From: an uncultured Lachnospiraceae bacterium
GTDB taxonomy: Bacteria > Bacillota > Clostridia > Lachnospirales > Lachnospiraceae
DNA length: 64,000 nt
Reading direction: 5' to 3'
NCBI GenBank assembly: GCA_947164605.1
Contig: CAMUXE010000001.1
Span: forward strand, 1 to 64,000
Positions 56,660-64,000 of the stretch are shown here, piece by piece. Numbering within the stretch: position 1 is the first letter of the stretch; each line of letters starts with the position of its first letter. The position numbers and the translations under genes were made by a program. The notes beneath the pieces are model-generated. The model had not been told where the DNA came from. It made no database searches and saw nothing but the letters and a program-made list of their open reading frames with translations.

Positions 56660-56721
56660 TTGAAAAAAAAATAGGCTGTGTTATAATCTTTGAACACAGA
56701 CAGCCAATGCTTGCCATTGGC
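56660..56721 (+). promoter_or_regulatory. Promoter and leader hairpins of the dnaD-dnaC operon
   Basis: TTGAAA (56660-56665), 16 bases, TATAAT (56682-56687). An imperfect inverted repeat (GGCTGTGTT and AACACAGACAGCC) surrounds the -10 box. Then GCCAATG (56703-56709) pairs with CATTGGC (56715-56721) and is followed by a T-rich tract, like a short attenuator. Confidence 0.5.
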
Positions 56722-56742
56722 ATTATTTTTGCGAGGTATCAA

Positions 56743-58407
56743 ATGGACAAGCTAGTTTTTGATTCTAATATAAGAAGACCCTACACTTTTATTTCCAACA
56801 ACTTCATTGACAATTTCATGCCAGAAGCTAGTGGAGAGTACACTAAAGTGTATCTTTGTCTAATAAGATGCCTACAGGATTCTAAATCTGGCATATCTCT
56901 GGACGAGATGGCAACCAAGTTCAATCTCAACAATTCAGATATAATGCGAGCTCTGCATTATTGGGATTCAAAGAAGGTTATAAGTCTGAGAAGCAGTCAA
57001 GACTGTCAAACCAGTATCATTTCACTGTGTGATCTCGATTCTATGGTCGAGGACGCCTCAAAAGCTAGTAGGCTTGATCTTGATTCTGTGACTAATCTTA
57101 ATTCTATGACTGATATTGATTCTATGACTCAATTCGAGACTATGACTGAACTCGAGTCTATGACTGATATTGATTCCCTTAGCAAACTCAACTCAATAGA
57201 GAAGGCACAAGTTGCGAGCAGTATCTCCGCCCCAAGGCAGTTTGATAGAGATAAAGAGCTTCAGAATTTAAATTTCTCAACTGATATTAATGCCTTTCTT
57301 GATAAGGAAGACAGCATTGACACTCAAAGCTCAAGCAAGGTTCGAGTTGCTGGCAAGGCTCAAGTTGCTGGCAAGGCTCAAAACAGCTTAAATTCTCAGG
57401 ACATCACAAGAGCTCAGGAAAGCCTATCAAATGATAAGGATTCCAGCCTAGAACTTGATAAGCCTCATTACACACCTTCTAATATTACTGACAAAACAAT
57501 AGATGATGAAGATTTCTTCATGATCATCAAAACAATTGATAATATGCTTGGACCAAAGCCAAATCTTCACACCTACCATGAGAATGTGGCTTTTTACTAT
57601 GATTTCTTTAAGTTCTCCTCAGAGTTGATTGTAGAACTTTTTGATTATTGCCTTGAACTTGAAAAGCTCTCACCAGCCTATATAGACAAGGTTGCAAGGG
57701 ACTGGCACTCAAAGGGCATACTTAGCGTCACCCAGGCAAAGGAAGAAATTAAGTCCCACAAGCTCCACAGCAAGGCCTACTATACAATCCTAAAAGAGTT
57801 TGGTATCAGAAACAGATCCACTACTCCTAGCGAAGAGACCTTCATCAGCAAATGGCTCATAGACTACCAAATGCCTAACGGACTTATTATCGAAGCCTGC
57901 AAACGCTCCATGAAGAAAACATCTGGTATCAATTGCTTCGAATATGCCGACAGCATAATTGAAGACTGGCACAAAAAGGCCATTACAAGTATGGAAGATG
58001 TTATCAAAAACGATGAGAATCACAAGAAAAACCAGGATGCCGCTTTTTTCAAGGGCAAAAATGCTCATACTCAAAATGATCGCGTTAATACCTATAATCA
58101 AAAGAAAAACTATGCTTCCAAGAACAAAGCCGATTATTTTAATGATTACAAACAAAGAGACTACGATCCTGTGGCTCTCAAGCAACAGATTTTCAGCAGT
58201 GTCTACCTAAATAAGGCAGCTTCAGCCCAAAGCCAATCTGATCAGTCAGGCCTTGATAAGAATGATGTAGATAAGTCAGGCCTTGATACACTAGGCCTTG
58301 ATACACCAGACCTTGATGTTCATGGTCTTAATATTCATGGCGTGGACAATACTGCAATTTCTGATAATCCTAATATTGCAAATAATCTAAATAATTTTGA
58401 CAAGTAG
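56743..58407 (+). CDS. dnaD: DnaD-domain primosome protein with repeat-rich linkers
   Basis: 554 residues, more than twice the length of Bacillus DnaD. An N-terminal winged-helix part (about 1-90, FIDNFMPEASGEYTKVYL, then the SLDEMATKF helix) is followed by a low-complexity linker. Two DnaD-type C-terminal modules come next (about 245-330 and 345-420, the latter with ISKWLIDYQMPNGLIIEAC). A disordered tail closes the protein. The linker has six hexapeptide repeats (type MTDIDS) and the tail has GLD repeats. The start at 56743 follows GAGG. It probably loads the helicase with the next gene's product. Confidence 0.85.
   Translation: MDKLVFDSNIRRPYTFISNNFIDNFMPEASGEYTKVYLCLIRCLQDSKSGISLDEMATKFNLNNSDIMRALHYWDSKKVISLRSSQDCQTSIISLCDLDSMVEDASKASRLDLDSVTNLNSMTDIDSMTQFETMTELESMTDIDSLSKLNSIEKAQVASSISAPRQFDRDKELQNLNFSTDINAFLDKEDSIDTQSSSKVRVAGKAQVAGKAQNSLNSQDITRAQESLSNDKDSSLELDKPHYTPSNITDKTIDDEDFFMIIKTIDNMLGPKPNLHTYHENVAFYYDFFKFSSELIVELFDYCLELEKLSPAYIDKVARDWHSKGILSVTQAKEEIKSHKLHSKAYYTILKEFGIRNRSTTPSEETFISKWLIDYQMPNGLIIEACKRSMKKTSGINCFEYADSIIEDWHKKAITSMEDVIKNDENHKKNQDAAFFKGKNAHTQNDRVNTYNQKKNYASKNKADYFNDYKQRDYDPVALKQQIFSSVYLNKAASAQSQSDQSGLDKNDVDKSGLDTLGLDTPDLDVHGLNIHGVDNTAISDNPNIANNLNNFDK
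57088..57195 (+). repeat. Six 18-bp repeats in the dnaD-like gene
   Basis: They encode VTNLNS, MTDIDS, MTQFET, MTELES, MTDIDS and LSKLNS. The units are degenerate at DNA level, so they are conserved in reading frame rather than recent copies. Confidence 0.8.
57346..57381 (+). repeat. Perfect tandem 18-bp repeat in the dnaD-like gene
   Basis: GTTGCTGGCAAGGCTCAA occurs twice in a row, coding VAGKAQ-VAGKAQ. Exact identity suggests recent slippage that keeps the frame. Confidence 0.9.
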
Positions 58408-58417
58408 AGGTAAAGCT

Positions 58418-59404
58418 ATGGCATTAACTAACTCTCAGTACGACGCAGTAATGCGTTTATATGATGAAGAACGCTCAGCAAACAGACGCGAATTGGACAC
58501 AAGAGAAGATTTTGTCCTTTCACAATGTCCAGACTATCAAAAGATCAAGACCAAAATTATAGATTTATCTTATAATTATGCAAATAGCCGTATTTCTAAT
58601 CACTCCTTTAATGAAGAAGAATCTAAGGCTTACAAAAGCTCTTTAGAAAATTTAAAGGCCCAAATGCAAGCCTGCTTGGCATCTATTGGCAAACCTGCCA
58701 ACTATCTTGACCAAATATATACTTGTCCAAAATGCAAGGATACAGGCTTTATTCAGGGAAAACATTGTGATTGCTTTAAGAAAAAGGCTATTGATTTTGT
58801 CTATCGCGACAGCAACTTAAAGAACATAACCATAAGCGAGAATTTCTCTACCTTCAATCTTAACTACTATGACAATCTACAGATTTACCCTGACAGGGGC
58901 AATATGACAGCCAGACAGATTATGGAGAATAATCTTGCCATCTGCAAAGACTTTGTAAAAGACTTTGATGCCAAGCATCCAAGCCTTCTACTCTATGGCA
59001 ATTCAGGAACCGGAAAAACCTTTATGTCCAACTGCATTGCCAAGGAACTTCTTGAATCTATACACAGTGTCATCTACCTCACCTCTACAGAGTTTTTTGA
59101 TAAATATAAGAAATTTAATTACAACGAAAACGATGATTCTCTTAGCGCAGATTACCTGCTTGAATGCGATTTATTAATAATCGATGATTTGGGCACAGAA
59201 CCAAAAAGTGCTTACAATGAATCAAAACTGTTCTACTGTGTAAATGAAAGAATATTAAGGCAGAAGAGTACTATCATCTCATCCAATATTGATATTATTG
59301 AACTCAGAGATCGTTATTCAGAAAGAACATTTTCAAGACTTATAAGTCACTATACACCGCTAGAATTTCTTGGCAATGATATAAGATTACTTAAAAAAAT
59401 GTAA
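58418..59404 (+). CDS. DnaC/DnaI-like AAA+ helicase loader
   Basis: 328 residues. A Cys-rich zinc site lies near 105-125 (CPKCKDTGF, CDCF), as in Bacillus DnaI. The AAA+ core has Walker A LYGNSGTGKTF, Walker B LLIIDDLGTE, and an arginine-finger region ERTFSRL. The start at 58418 follows AGAGG. It is 10 bases after the DnaD-like gene, the same pairing as dnaD/dnaB-dnaI in Firmicutes. Confidence 0.93.
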   Translation: MALTNSQYDAVMRLYDEERSANRRELDTREDFVLSQCPDYQKIKTKIIDLSYNYANSRISNHSFNEEESKAYKSSLENLKAQMQACLASIGKPANYLDQIYTCPKCKDTGFIQGKHCDCFKKKAIDFVYRDSNLKNITISENFSTFNLNYYDNLQIYPDRGNMTARQIMENNLAICKDFVKDFDAKHPSLLLYGNSGTGKTFMSNCIAKELLESIHSVIYLTSTEFFDKYKKFNYNENDDSLSADYLLECDLLIIDDLGTEPKSAYNESKLFYCVNERILRQKSTIISSNIDIIELRDRYSERTFSRLISHYTPLEFLGNDIRLLKKM

Positions 59405-59435
59405 TTTTATTCATATATTTATCAATTTTGTATCA

Positions 59436-59464
59436 TTGACTTGAGTCTAAATAATAGGTATTAT
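59436..59464 (+). promoter_or_regulatory. Promoter of the PRPP synthetase gene
   Basis: TTGACT (59436-59441), 17 bases, TATTAT (59459-59464), about 88 bases before the ATG. Confidence 0.65.
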
Positions 59465-59551
59465 TACATACGTTGAATTGTACTAATATATATGGTGCAA
59501 TTTTTCAAACAAACAATCTAACAATGAATTTAATTTTATGGAGGATTTATC

Positions 59552-60736
59552 ATGCCACGCGATGAAAGACACACTGCAACTATTCCTTATGGTACACTTG
59601 GAATCATCCCTCTTCAGAGCTGTTCTGACCTCGGAAAAAAGGTTGATGATTATCTTGTTAAATGGAGAGAGCAGAGAGAGCACGAAAACACATCAACACT
59701 TGCTTTTAGCGGCTACAAGAGAGATAGCTACATTCTTAATGCACAGACACCTAGATTTGGTTCTGGTGAAGGCAAGGGTGTAATTAGCGAGTCTGTACGT
59801 GGTTACGACCTCTATTTGATGGTTGATGTATGTAATCACAACCTCACATATTCACTCAATGGTTCTGTTAACCACATGTCACCTGATGATCACTATGCTG
59901 ATCTCAAGCGTATCATCGCTGCTGCAGGTGCTAAGCCTAGAAGAATTTCTGTTATCATGCCTTTCCTTTATGAGAGCAGACAGCACAAGCGTACTGGACG
60001 TGAGTCCCTCGACTGTGCTCTTATGCTTCAGGAGCTCAATGCCATGGGCGTTGATAATATCATAACATTTGACGCACACGATCCAAGAGTTCAGAATGCT
60101 ACACCACTCAGTGGTTTTGAGTCAATCTCTGCAACATATCAGTTTATCAAGTACCTTCTCTTAGGTGTTGACGATCTTCACATCGACAGCGACCATATGA
60201 TGGTAATCAGCCCAGATGAAGGTGGTATGGGACGTGCTGTTTACTTTGCCAACGTTCTCGGTCTCGACATGGGTATGTTCTATAAGAGAAGAGATTACAC
60301 AAAGATTATCAACGGCCGTAATCCTATCGTTGCTCACGAGTTCCTCGGAAGCAATGTTGAGGGTAAGGATGTAATCATCATCGATGATATGATTTCTTCT
60401 GGTGAAAGTATGATTGATGTTGCCAGCGAGTTAAAGAGAAGAAAAGCTAACAGAGTATTCTGTGCTTCTACATTCGGTCTCTTCACAAACGGATTTAAGA
60501 AATTTGACGAAGCACACGAAGCAGGCATTATTGATAAGGTTCTCACAACTAACCTTGTTTACCAGCCAGAGCAGCTTCTTGCAAAGCCATGGTACATAAA
60601 TGTTGATATGAGTAAGTATATTGCCCTCATCATCGATACACTTAACCACGATTCTTCAATCAGCAACCTTCTCAACCCTGTTGAGAGAATTCAGCAGAGA
60701 GTAGCTGATTACAACAAGCTCCACTACGGAAAGTAA
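59552..60736 (+). CDS. prs: Ribose-phosphate pyrophosphokinase (long form)
   Basis: Makes PRPP from ribose-5-P and ATP. 394 residues, about 75 longer than classical Prs, with an N-terminal extension (YGTLGIIPLQSC and a Lys/Glu-rich helix). The catalytic parts are intact: FDAHDPRVQN, and the PRPP loop VIIIDDMISSGESM. Monocistronic with its own promoter and terminator. Strong GC-ending codon use suggests high expression. It supplies the purine and pyrimidine genes in this window. Confidence 0.93.
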   Translation: MPRDERHTATIPYGTLGIIPLQSCSDLGKKVDDYLVKWREQREHENTSTLAFSGYKRDSYILNAQTPRFGSGEGKGVISESVRGYDLYLMVDVCNHNLTYSLNGSVNHMSPDDHYADLKRIIAAAGAKPRRISVIMPFLYESRQHKRTGRESLDCALMLQELNAMGVDNIITFDAHDPRVQNATPLSGFESISATYQFIKYLLLGVDDLHIDSDHMMVISPDEGGMGRAVYFANVLGLDMGMFYKRRDYTKIINGRNPIVAHEFLGSNVEGKDVIIIDDMISSGESMIDVASELKRRKANRVFCASTFGLFTNGFKKFDEAHEAGIIDKVLTTNLVYQPEQLLAKPWYINVDMSKYIALIIDTLNHDSSISNLLNPVERIQQRVADYNKLHYGK

Positions 60737-60783
60737 TTGTGACTTATTGATATCTCTAATTAAATAAATCAATAAATAAAAAT

Positions 60784-60826
60784 CCCAAAGGAAGGCTTTA
60801 ACACTTCTCCCTTTGGGTTTTTTTTT
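60784..60826 (+). terminator. prs terminator
   Basis: CCCAAAGG and CCTTTGGG arms are followed by nine T. Confidence 0.9.
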
Positions 60827-60850
60827 ACAGCAAGCTTTTTTAATAAATAT

Positions 60851-60888
60851 AAAAAACTAGTTGAGGAAATTGGCTTATCCTCAACTAG
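60851..60888 (-). terminator. Terminator of the penicillin-binding protein operon
   Basis: CTAGTTGAGGA pairs perfectly with TCCTCAACTAG; six A at 60851-60856 give the minus-strand T-run. Confidence 0.9.
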
Positions 60889-60921
60889 CTTTCATCTTAA
60901 AATTTGGCCTGTAACTAATAT

Positions 60922-63099
60922 TTATCTATTAGCTGCATCCTTGTCAGGATCTACAAGCTGTCCATCATTATTTCTTACAGTTGGCTCCTGGGCTGCAGTC
61001 TCTGCTGCCTTTGTCGTAGCCGCTGCTGTTGTAGCCTGTCTAGTAGCCTTTGTTGTAGCTGCTGTTGTTGAAGCCGTCGCAGCCTTTGTCGTAGCTGCTG
61101 TTGTTGTCTGAGCCTCTGTAGTTGTCTGATTAGTTTCTGGTGACTTAGTAACCCCGTCAGGAGTAGTATAAGCAGGGAAGGCCTTGTAAGCTAATCCGGC
61201 ATGTATCTTTGTCATATAATCTTTAAAGATGTATGTTGCCGAATTTCTGCCCTTAATCTCTTCTGGATAATCATAGCCTATCCAACAGGCTGTTGTGTAG
61301 TATGGGCTAAATCCACAGAACCACATATCCTTATAAGAGTTTGTGCTTCCTGTCTTTCCTGCAATTGCCACGCCATCAACTCCGCCGCCGTAGCCAGTTC
61401 CACCTGGCTCTACAACTGCTGTCATGCAGTCAGTCATCATTCTTGTGGCGTTGAGATCGTAGACCCTGTCTCCTCTGCTTGACTCATCAACGATAAGCTT
61501 ACCAGAAGAATCTGCTATACCAGTTACACAAGTTGGCTTTCTAAAGATACCATCATTAGCTATGCATGCATAGGCTCCAGCCATCTCCTCAGTTGTGACA
61601 CCGTAGGTGAAGCCGCCAAGTGATGCAGCCACGAAATCCCTGTCTACCCAAACCTTTTTAAAGTCCATATTCATAAGGAAACCACATCCAACCCTAGGAG
61701 TAACTTCCTGATATACCTTCCATGCAACAGTGTTCTTGGAAAGCATTACAGCTCTCTTGACTGTCATACTGCCATAGTAACCACCGTCTGAGTTAACTGG
61801 ACCACCCTCAATGTAATCGTCCCTTACAATTGAATCAGGAGTGTATCCCAATTGGAAATAAGGTGTATATACCGATAAAGGCTTAATAGCTGAACCAGAC
61901 TGTCTATAACTTTGGAAAGCTCTATTCAATCTGTATCCTGTAAGGCCATCTTCGCTTCTACCACCGACTATAGCCACAACATTACCGTTATTGTTATCTA
62001 TGCTGACTGCTGCTCCTTGCATAGCATAGACTCCATCTTTAGATTTGCCTGTGTATGAGGCCAATTCATTGTCCACAGCATCCTGAAGCAACTGCTGTTT
62101 ATCCATATCAATCGAGGTATATATTGTATAACCTCCACCCAGCAACATCTGCTGACATGTAGAATAATACACATCATACTGTTCATTGTACTGGGCTTCA
62201 TCATCCTCATCATTAAAGGAATATCTGAAATTAAAGCCTATATGCTTCATAAGGGACTCTGTCGCACAGTGTCTTACATATGTCACTACGTAATTGTTGA
62301 TTTCAACATCCTCAGATGGATTCAGTACAATCTCCTCGGCCAATGCATCTCTATACTCAGTCTCTGTGATAGAGCCTGCTTCCTTCATCTTGCCAAGGAC
62401 GAGATCCCTACGCCTCAAAGTATTGTCAAAATTCACAAGTGGATCATATCTGCTTGGTCCATTAGGGATTGCAGCGATAAAAGCCTGCTGGGACAAGCTG
62501 AGCTCACTGGCATGTTTGCTGAAATAGCCCTGAGCCGCAGATTCTACTCCATAATAGCCGTTGCTAAAGTAGATATTGTTAAGGTAGAATTCAAGGATTT
62601 GTTTCTTAGTGTACTTTTTTTCAAGTTCATGAGCTATAAACATCTCCTTAACCTTTCTCTCCCAAGTAACCTCTTGAGAGAGGAAAGTGTTTCTTGCAAG
62701 CTGCTGAGTAATAGTACTTGCACCCTGAACCACAGCATTTGACTTCTGATTAGCTATAATAGCTCTAATAATAGCCTTATAATCCACACCTGTGTGGGTA
62801 TAGAAATCAGTATCTTCCACATCAACAAAGGCAAGTCCCAAAGTCTCTGGAATATCCTTGTACTCCACATAATACAAATCCTTGCTGCTCTTGAGCTTTG
62901 TCAGCTCCTCGCCATTTGTATCATATACAAGAGTAGTTTTAGATTCCTTGAATGTAGATACTGTGCTGTTCTCTACCAATCTGATAGCTTCCGACCTATA
63001 CTTCATTGCAAGAACAAACTTAGGCCCGAAATAAACGCCAAGTCCCACTAAGGCTATCAGGAACAAAATCAGAATAGTTCTCTTAATTACTTTTTTCAT
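60922..63099 (-). CDS. Class A penicillin-binding protein (PBP1A family)
   Basis: 725 residues, bifunctional transglycosylase and transpeptidase. N-terminal cytosolic tip and one membrane helix (about 8-29). The GT51 domain (about 60-230) has EDTDFYTHTGVDY and GASTITQQLARN. The penicillin-binding domain (about 320-640) has SxxK in SGSAIKPL, SKN in MLSKNTVAW and the KTG in AGKTGST. A Thr/Ala/Lys-rich tail of about 70 residues (TTTEAQTTTAATTKAA type) follows, probably crossing the wall. Followed in the operon by no gene; preceded by the partial ORF. Confidence 0.95.
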   Translation of the reverse strand: MKKVIKRTILILFLIALVGLGVYFGPKFVLAMKYRSEAIRLVENSTVSTFKESKTTLVYDTNGEELTKLKSSKDLYYVEYKDIPETLGLAFVDVEDTDFYTHTGVDYKAIIRAIIANQKSNAVVQGASTITQQLARNTFLSQEVTWERKVKEMFIAHELEKKYTKKQILEFYLNNIYFSNGYYGVESAAQGYFSKHASELSLSQQAFIAAIPNGPSRYDPLVNFDNTLRRRDLVLGKMKEAGSITETEYRDALAEEIVLNPSEDVEINNYVVTYVRHCATESLMKHIGFNFRYSFNDEDDEAQYNEQYDVYYSTCQQMLLGGGYTIYTSIDMDKQQLLQDAVDNELASYTGKSKDGVYAMQGAAVSIDNNNGNVVAIVGGRSEDGLTGYRLNRAFQSYRQSGSAIKPLSVYTPYFQLGYTPDSIVRDDYIEGGPVNSDGGYYGSMTVKRAVMLSKNTVAWKVYQEVTPRVGCGFLMNMDFKKVWVDRDFVAASLGGFTYGVTTEEMAGAYACIANDGIFRKPTCVTGIADSSGKLIVDESSRGDRVYDLNATRMMTDCMTAVVEPGGTGYGGGVDGVAIAGKTGSTNSYKDMWFCGFSPYYTTACWIGYDYPEEIKGRNSATYIFKDYMTKIHAGLAYKAFPAYTTPDGVTKSPETNQTTTEAQTTTAATTKAATASTTAATTKATRQATTAAATTKAAETAAQEPTVRNNDGQLVDPDKDAANR

Positions 63100-63119
63100 T
63101 TAATCATACCTTCTAACTT

Positions 63120-64000
63120 TTAATAATATGTAACGAATGTATTGCCACCCTGTGAAAAATACTTGCTGACATTTTTCATGCTATCAGTTTTCTTTACGCC
63201 CTTGCTATCAATATAAGTCACATTATTAGAGTCATAGGCCAAAACCTGTGCATAGCCATCAAGAGTCTTTCCTATCAAAGGCTTTCCTTCGCTCACATAC
63301 CAGAGAATCATGCTCACATTGCTTCCGCTTATAGTAATCCTCTTGGCTGAATTAGCAGCTACTTTTGCATCGGCACTATTTATGCTATCACCAATATCGC
63401 CAGCCATAGATATTTCACTAGCTTGAGCGCTTGAAGGCTTAACACTGTGATATGCCAGCTTTCCATCAGCATCTATCACATATCCATTATTGTCCGCTGC
63501 AGATATAATAGCCTTTTCAAGCTCAATATAAGCTGCTACAAAACGCCCATTTCCATAGACATAGTAAAGATTAGATTCCTTAATCTCCTTGGCTATATCA
63601 GGTATTTTGTCATCATTAAATCTCACTGCATTGGCTCTGCTTATTTTTATAGCTGATGCATCTTCTATAGCCTGAGGCAGGACAATTATCAGCTCTGTCT
63701 CCTTGAGAGAAGAAAAAGTACTTGTAAGATATGCGACAGCTTTCTTATCATTCTCATCCTTGTTTATGAGCTGATCTATAGAAGTTGATGTATAGGTATC
63801 TCCAGACTTTGTCACTCTTGACATATTGAATCTTAAGCCGTCAACCTCTGTATCTGTCACATAAATTCCGTCTTGCTCATATTTCTTTATATTTTCATAA
63901 TTCTCATTCAGGATATTGATAGAGTACATAGGAAAAACCTGGTTTGACAGTTCATCTACTAAAATATCGTCCTCATGGGCAATACCATATATAAAATCAG
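63120..64000 (-). CDS. Partial gene: possible C39-like or degenerate peptidase
   Basis: The frame stays open to the window edge, so the true start lies outside. At least 293 residues are visible, beginning FIYGIAHEDDILVDEL. The last 60 or so residues have the strand pattern of a C39-type half (SMILWYVSEGKPLIGKTLDG then AYDSNNVTYIDS). Where His is expected the residue is Gln, in GYAQVLAYD. It is upstream of the PBP gene and probably in its operon. The function is not known and could involve the wall. Confidence 0.5.
   Translation of the reverse strand, partial: DFIYGIAHEDDILVDELSNQVFPMYSINILNENYENIKKYEQDGIYVTDTEVDGLRFNMSRVTKSGDTYTSTSIDQLINKDENDKKAVAYLTSTFSSLKETELIIVLPQAIEDASAIKISRANAVRFNDDKIPDIAKEIKESNLYYVYGNGRFVAAYIELEKAIISAADNNGYVIDADGKLAYHSVKPSSAQASEISMAGDIGDSINSADAKVAANSAKRITISGSNVSMILWYVSEGKPLIGKTLDGYAQVLAYDSNNVTYIDSKGVKKTDSMKNVSKYFSQGGNTFVTYY

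Larger units (their letters stand above)
56438..56742. other. Intergenic region with clustered DnaA-box-like 9-mers
   Basis: 305 bases between murC and the dnaD-like gene. Group A: TTATCCACA at 56477-56485 and, with no gap, at 56486-56494, then TTATCCCCA at 56498-56506. Group B: TTTTCCACA at 56607-56615 and 56616-56624, then TTTTTCACA at 56625-56633, again with no gaps. The bacterial DnaA box is TTATNCACA. A terminator overlaps group A, and a promoter for dnaD follows group B. Confidence 0.7.

Noticed and set aside
60950-61150. Short tandem repeats as a possible CRISPR or minisatellite
   Set aside because: They encode the Thr/Ala-rich tail of the penicillin-binding protein and have no constant spacer structure.

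Overview
The window looks like a chromosomal segment of a low-GC, Gram-positive gut Clostridia, most likely Lachnospiraceae. AddAB recombination genes, SpoVG, a glgC/glgD pair, an AMP-binding/decarboxylase/ACP triad and dockerin/cohesin proteins all fit that group. A KDPG aldolase and a large pectinesterase-domain protein suggest a pectin user such as Lachnospira. The genus is an inference; no rRNA or tRNA gene lies in the window.

Left end (1-6.9 kb). The first 46 bases look like the 5' end of a class C group II intron on the minus strand, just beyond the terminator of the aldolase gene. A strikingly AT-rich block follows. It holds a desulforedoxin-like mini-protein, a ZIP metal transporter and an FtsX/ABC exporter, divergent from a TetR regulator. 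The block is bounded by near-identical 22-bp direct repeats (1092-1113 and 6297-6318), and its central promoters carry two copies of one palindrome. It looks like an acquired, self-regulated cassette.

6.3-18.7 kb. A stand-alone adenylation enzyme, a PLP decarboxylase and a carrier protein form a small thiotemplate module with a SEC-C protein. Next come purA and a divergent C39-like peptidase. A two-gene operon then pairs a dockerin-bearing glucosaminidase with a membrane-anchored cohesin protein. prfC and a small translationally coupled gene follow.

18.8-47 kb is mostly housekeeping on the minus strand: addBA, the purine genes purE-M-N-D with hisS, an M29 aminopeptidase with small membrane proteins, and the pyrimidine genes pyrC-F-K-D-E headed by a GGDEF/EAL protein. 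A GT2 glycosyltransferase, argS, a lone receiver protein and guaB complete this part. Nucleotide synthesis is the dominant theme (purA, purEMND, guaB, pyrCFKDE, prs).

47-64 kb. A 1043-residue protein with a C-terminal pectin methylesterase domain and no evident signal peptide lies opposite an AraC/cupin regulator. It is followed by glgC-glgD-spoVG, murC, a DnaD-like/DnaC-like replication gene pair preceded by two clusters of DnaA-box-like 9-mers, a long PRPP synthetase, a class A penicillin-binding protein, and a gene cut by the right edge.

The best candidates for undescribed biology are the adenylation/decarboxylase/carrier triad, the cohesin-dockerin cell-wall pair, the unusual pectinesterase, the tandem DnaA-like boxes before dnaD/dnaC, and the repeat-bounded metal/ABC cassette.
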